In this document: piece by piece, positions 5,941 through 7,293 of the stretch | How positions within the stretch are numbered: position 1 is the stretch's first letter | How the letters are laid out: every line of letters starts with the position of its first letter | Assembly (NCBI GenBank): GCA_947632165.1 | Contig: CANROI010000069.1 | Span: forward strand, 1 to 7,293 | From: an uncultured Clostridia bacterium | Lineage (GTDB): Bacteria > Bacillota > Clostridia > Christensenellales > Borkfalkiaceae | Direction of reading: 5' to 3' | Length of the DNA: 7,293 nucleotides | The notes under the pieces: model-generated | The model's database searches: none | Told to the model about the DNA's origin: nothing | The model's input: only the letters and a program-made list of their open reading frames with translations | Position numbers and translations under genes: made by a program

Positions 5941-7134
5941 TTACAGAGGCGCGTATCCCGACCGTTCGATGAGGGTCTGCCCCTCTTCGGAGAGGACCCA
6001 CTCGAGGAACCGTTCCGTGTTCTTCGAGGCGTCTTTCCTCGTGACGGCGTAAAAATTCACCGTAAACGGATAGGCGCCCGAGCGGATATTTTCGTCCGTC
6101 GGCGCAACGCCTCCGATCTTCAACAGCTTCGCATGCGGATTGGGGCGCATCGTCGTCGCAAAAAAGCGGTAAGAATACCCCAAAACGGGCATCACGCCCT
6201 TCCACTTTGCCGAGATCTGATCCATAAGACTGTTCGTGCCGACGAGGCTCTGATCGGGAATGGGCCGCGGGGAAGCGAGCGGCAACCCCTTCTTCTTCAT
6301 GATGGATTGGATGCCCGATTGGCTGCCCGAGCCCTCCGGCCGCTGAAAGGCGACGATCTCGCCGCCCTCCTTCCAGCCGAGGGTCGCCCAATCCGCCGTC
6401 TTGCCCGAGTAGATGTTATATATTTGTTGGAGCGAAAGGCCGTCCAAGGGATTCTCATCGCCGACCAAAAAGACGAACGCCTCTTTGCCGATCGGGGTGA
6501 TCGTGAGCTCCACGCCCGCATCCTTCGCAAGTTTCAGCTGGCTGTCGGCGGGGTAAGAGGAGAAGAAGATGTCCCGCTTGCCCGCGACGAGATGCTTGAA
6601 CGCCTCCACAGTGTTCGTGAACTGCACCGCACCCTCACTTTTGCAGACGTCCTCGGGATAGACCGCCTCCGCGAAGGCAGAATAGACGGGATAGAGGGCG
6701 AGCGCACCGTCCAAGACGGGCAGATCGCTCCCGATCGTGAGACTTGCGGGCGCATCGAGCCGCGCCGTCTTATCTCCCGTATAGGGATCGTAGGCGGAGA
6801 GAGGCGGATCGCTCCCCTCCCGCGAATATTCCACGCGGAACCAATTGCCGCAGACCGCATTCGGGAACAGACAGACGGAGAGTACGACGAGGGCGGCGAG
6901 AAAGATCGTGAGCGGCGCGAACTGCTTCGTGTGCTTCATCCAGAGCGCCCCAGAGAGCGCGCCGACGAACACGAGCGCAAGGAGCACGGGGAGCGCGCCG
7001 ACAATGTTGTCGATCGCGGCAAACTGCGAAAGATATTCAAACCGCCAAAGCAAAAAGACGGCGAGTGCAACCGCTCCCGCCGTGAGCAAGATCCTGATCG
7101 TGCACCATAAAATTGCAGAAGTTTTGCCTTTCAT
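5941..7134 (-). CDS. Membrane-anchored PstS-like substrate-binding protein
   Basis: The 397-aa protein joins three predicted membrane helices (about residues 14-30, 43-66 and 73-91) to an extracytoplasmic periplasmic-binding-protein domain (about 130-397) of the PstS phosphate-binding type. Family features are LDGALALYPVYSAFAEAVYP (141-160), KRDIFFSSYPADSQ (186-199), ITPIGKEAFVFLV, NPLDGLSLQQIYNIYSGKTADW (228-249), a GSGSQSG loop (268-274) and a C-terminal FLEWVLSEEGQTLIERSGYAPL. Most PstS proteins are lipoproteins; here anchoring is by helices, and the N-terminal ligand loop is hydrophobic (GALALYP). Phosphate or another anion may be bound, but ligand and role are not certain. The start at 7134 (MKGKTSAILW) is chosen over 7197 because the extra 21 residues look non-coding. 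It has no good Shine-Dalgarno and starts 1 nt after a small ORF, suggesting translational coupling. No pst transporter genes follow; a terminator and spoVAD do. Confidence 0.85.
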   Translation of the reverse strand: MKGKTSAILWCTIRILLTAGAVALAVFLLWRFEYLSQFAAIDNIVGALPVLLALVFVGALSGALWMKHTKQFAPLTIFLAALVVLSVCLFPNAVCGNWFRVEYSREGSDPPLSAYDPYTGDKTARLDAPASLTIGSDLPVLDGALALYPVYSAFAEAVYPEDVCKSEGAVQFTNTVEAFKHLVAGKRDIFFSSYPADSQLKLAKDAGVELTITPIGKEAFVFLVGDENPLDGLSLQQIYNIYSGKTADWATLGWKEGGEIVAFQRPEGSGSQSGIQSIMKKKGLPLASPRPIPDQSLVGTNSLMDQISAKWKGVMPVLGYSYRFFATTMRPNPHAKLLKIGGVAPTDENIRSGAYPFTVNFYAVTRKDASKNTERFLEWVLSEEGQTLIERSGYAPL

Positions 7135-7135
7135 T

Positions 7136-7240
7136 TCACATAAACCGAATGACGGACACGTTGGCGGAAAGGAGCCCGATGACCGCGAGCATGGCAATCA
7201 CGGGAAACACCGCAATGATGGTTCGACTAACGCTCACCAT
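7136..7240 (-). CDS. Possible 34-aa single-helix membrane peptide
   Basis: A short frame begins ATG GTG at 7240 (or GTG at 7237) and stops with TGA at 7136-7138, one base before the ATG of the PstS-like gene (ATGTGAAATG). The peptide starts MVSVSRTIIAVFPVIAMLAV and is almost entirely hydrophobic, enough for one membrane helix. Third codon positions are GC-rich, like the neighbours. There is no clear Shine-Dalgarno, and its 5' end overlaps frames that remain open towards the right edge. It could be a real small membrane protein translated by coupling, a leader for the downstream gene, or the end of an upstream gene that is frameshifted here. No homologue is recognised. Confidence 0.4.
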   Translation of the reverse strand: MVSVSRTIIAVFPVIAMLAVIGLLSANVSVIRFM

Positions 7241-7292
7241 ACATATTTGGAACGGCTTGGCATTCTCCGATCATGTCCACGAGCAAAATCAC
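7227..7292 (-). CDS. C-terminal fragment of an unidentified gene at the right edge
   Basis: On the minus strand a frame enters from the right edge and stops with TAG at 7227-7229. It encodes 21 visible residues beginning VILLVDMIGECQAV. The codons near the edge have the GC-rich third positions of the neighbours, which supports this frame. A competing open frame ends at TGA 7234-7236 (ending PSRSKYVW) with a 4-nt GTGA overlap to the small ORF, but its codons are AT-rich at the third position. The product cannot be named from so little sequence, and a gene lying wholly outside the window is also possible. Confidence 0.3.
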   Translation of the reverse strand: MILLVDMIGECQAVPNMYGER

Positions 7293-7293
7293 G

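Noticed and set aside
5023..7110. Plus-strand 695-codon open frame opposite spoVAD and the PstS-like gene
   Set aside because: Despite its length, it spans two unrelated minus-strand genes and their terminator, is Arg-rich with no recognisable domain, and is explained by antisense codon bias.
7135..7197. Upstream start at 7197 for the PstS-like protein (adds MPCSRSSGSF...)
   Set aside because: The added residues are Cys/Pro/Ser-rich and out of keeping with the family. They overlap the hydrophobic small ORF in another frame, and the MKGK start gives a normal membrane N-terminus.

Overview
The window looks like a chromosomal piece of an endospore-forming, relatively GC-rich Firmicute, most likely a plant-polysaccharide-using clostridium of a gut or similar anaerobic habitat. 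The grounds are two spoVA sporulation genes, AGGAGG-type ribosome binding sites, an AT-rich intergenic start beside genes with G/C-rich third codon positions, and a pentose catabolic operon. Genus cannot be told from the sequence.

Plus strand, about 1-4500: an AT-rich leader (1-188) with a TATAAT box and inverted repeats, then three tightly spaced genes. These are xylA (xylose isomerase), xylB (xylulokinase) and a signal-less family GH43 glycoside hydrolase with a C-terminal CBM6-like domain. Gaps are 24 and 23 nt, and the unit ends at a strong, near-symmetric terminator at 4468-4507. Read together, short xylo- or arabinoxylo-oligosaccharides that have already been imported are cut in the cytoplasm by the GH43 enzyme, the xylose is isomerised to xylulose by XylA, and xylulose is phosphorylated by XylB to feed the pentose phosphate pathway. 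No transporter or regulator is in view.

Minus strand, 7293 down to 4507: the unresolved tail of a gene entering from the right edge, a possible 34-codon membrane peptide, a three-helix membrane-anchored PstS-like substrate-binding protein, an intrinsic terminator, then spoVAD and spoVAE. The spoVA pair encodes parts of the dipicolinic acid (DPA) transport machinery of the spore. It ends at the same bidirectional terminator as the xyl operon, so the two units converge there.

Most unusual points: the terminator hairpin in front of spoVAD contains spoVAD's own Shine-Dalgarno sequence in its 3' arm, with the U-tract touching the start codon; spoVAC is not next to spoVAD; the PstS-like protein stands without pst transporter genes on its downstream side and has a hydrophobic version of the usual phosphate-contact loop; and a short overlapping membrane ORF sits in front of it. 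I do not see a clearly new multi-gene system. The rest is well-recognised metabolism and sporulation.
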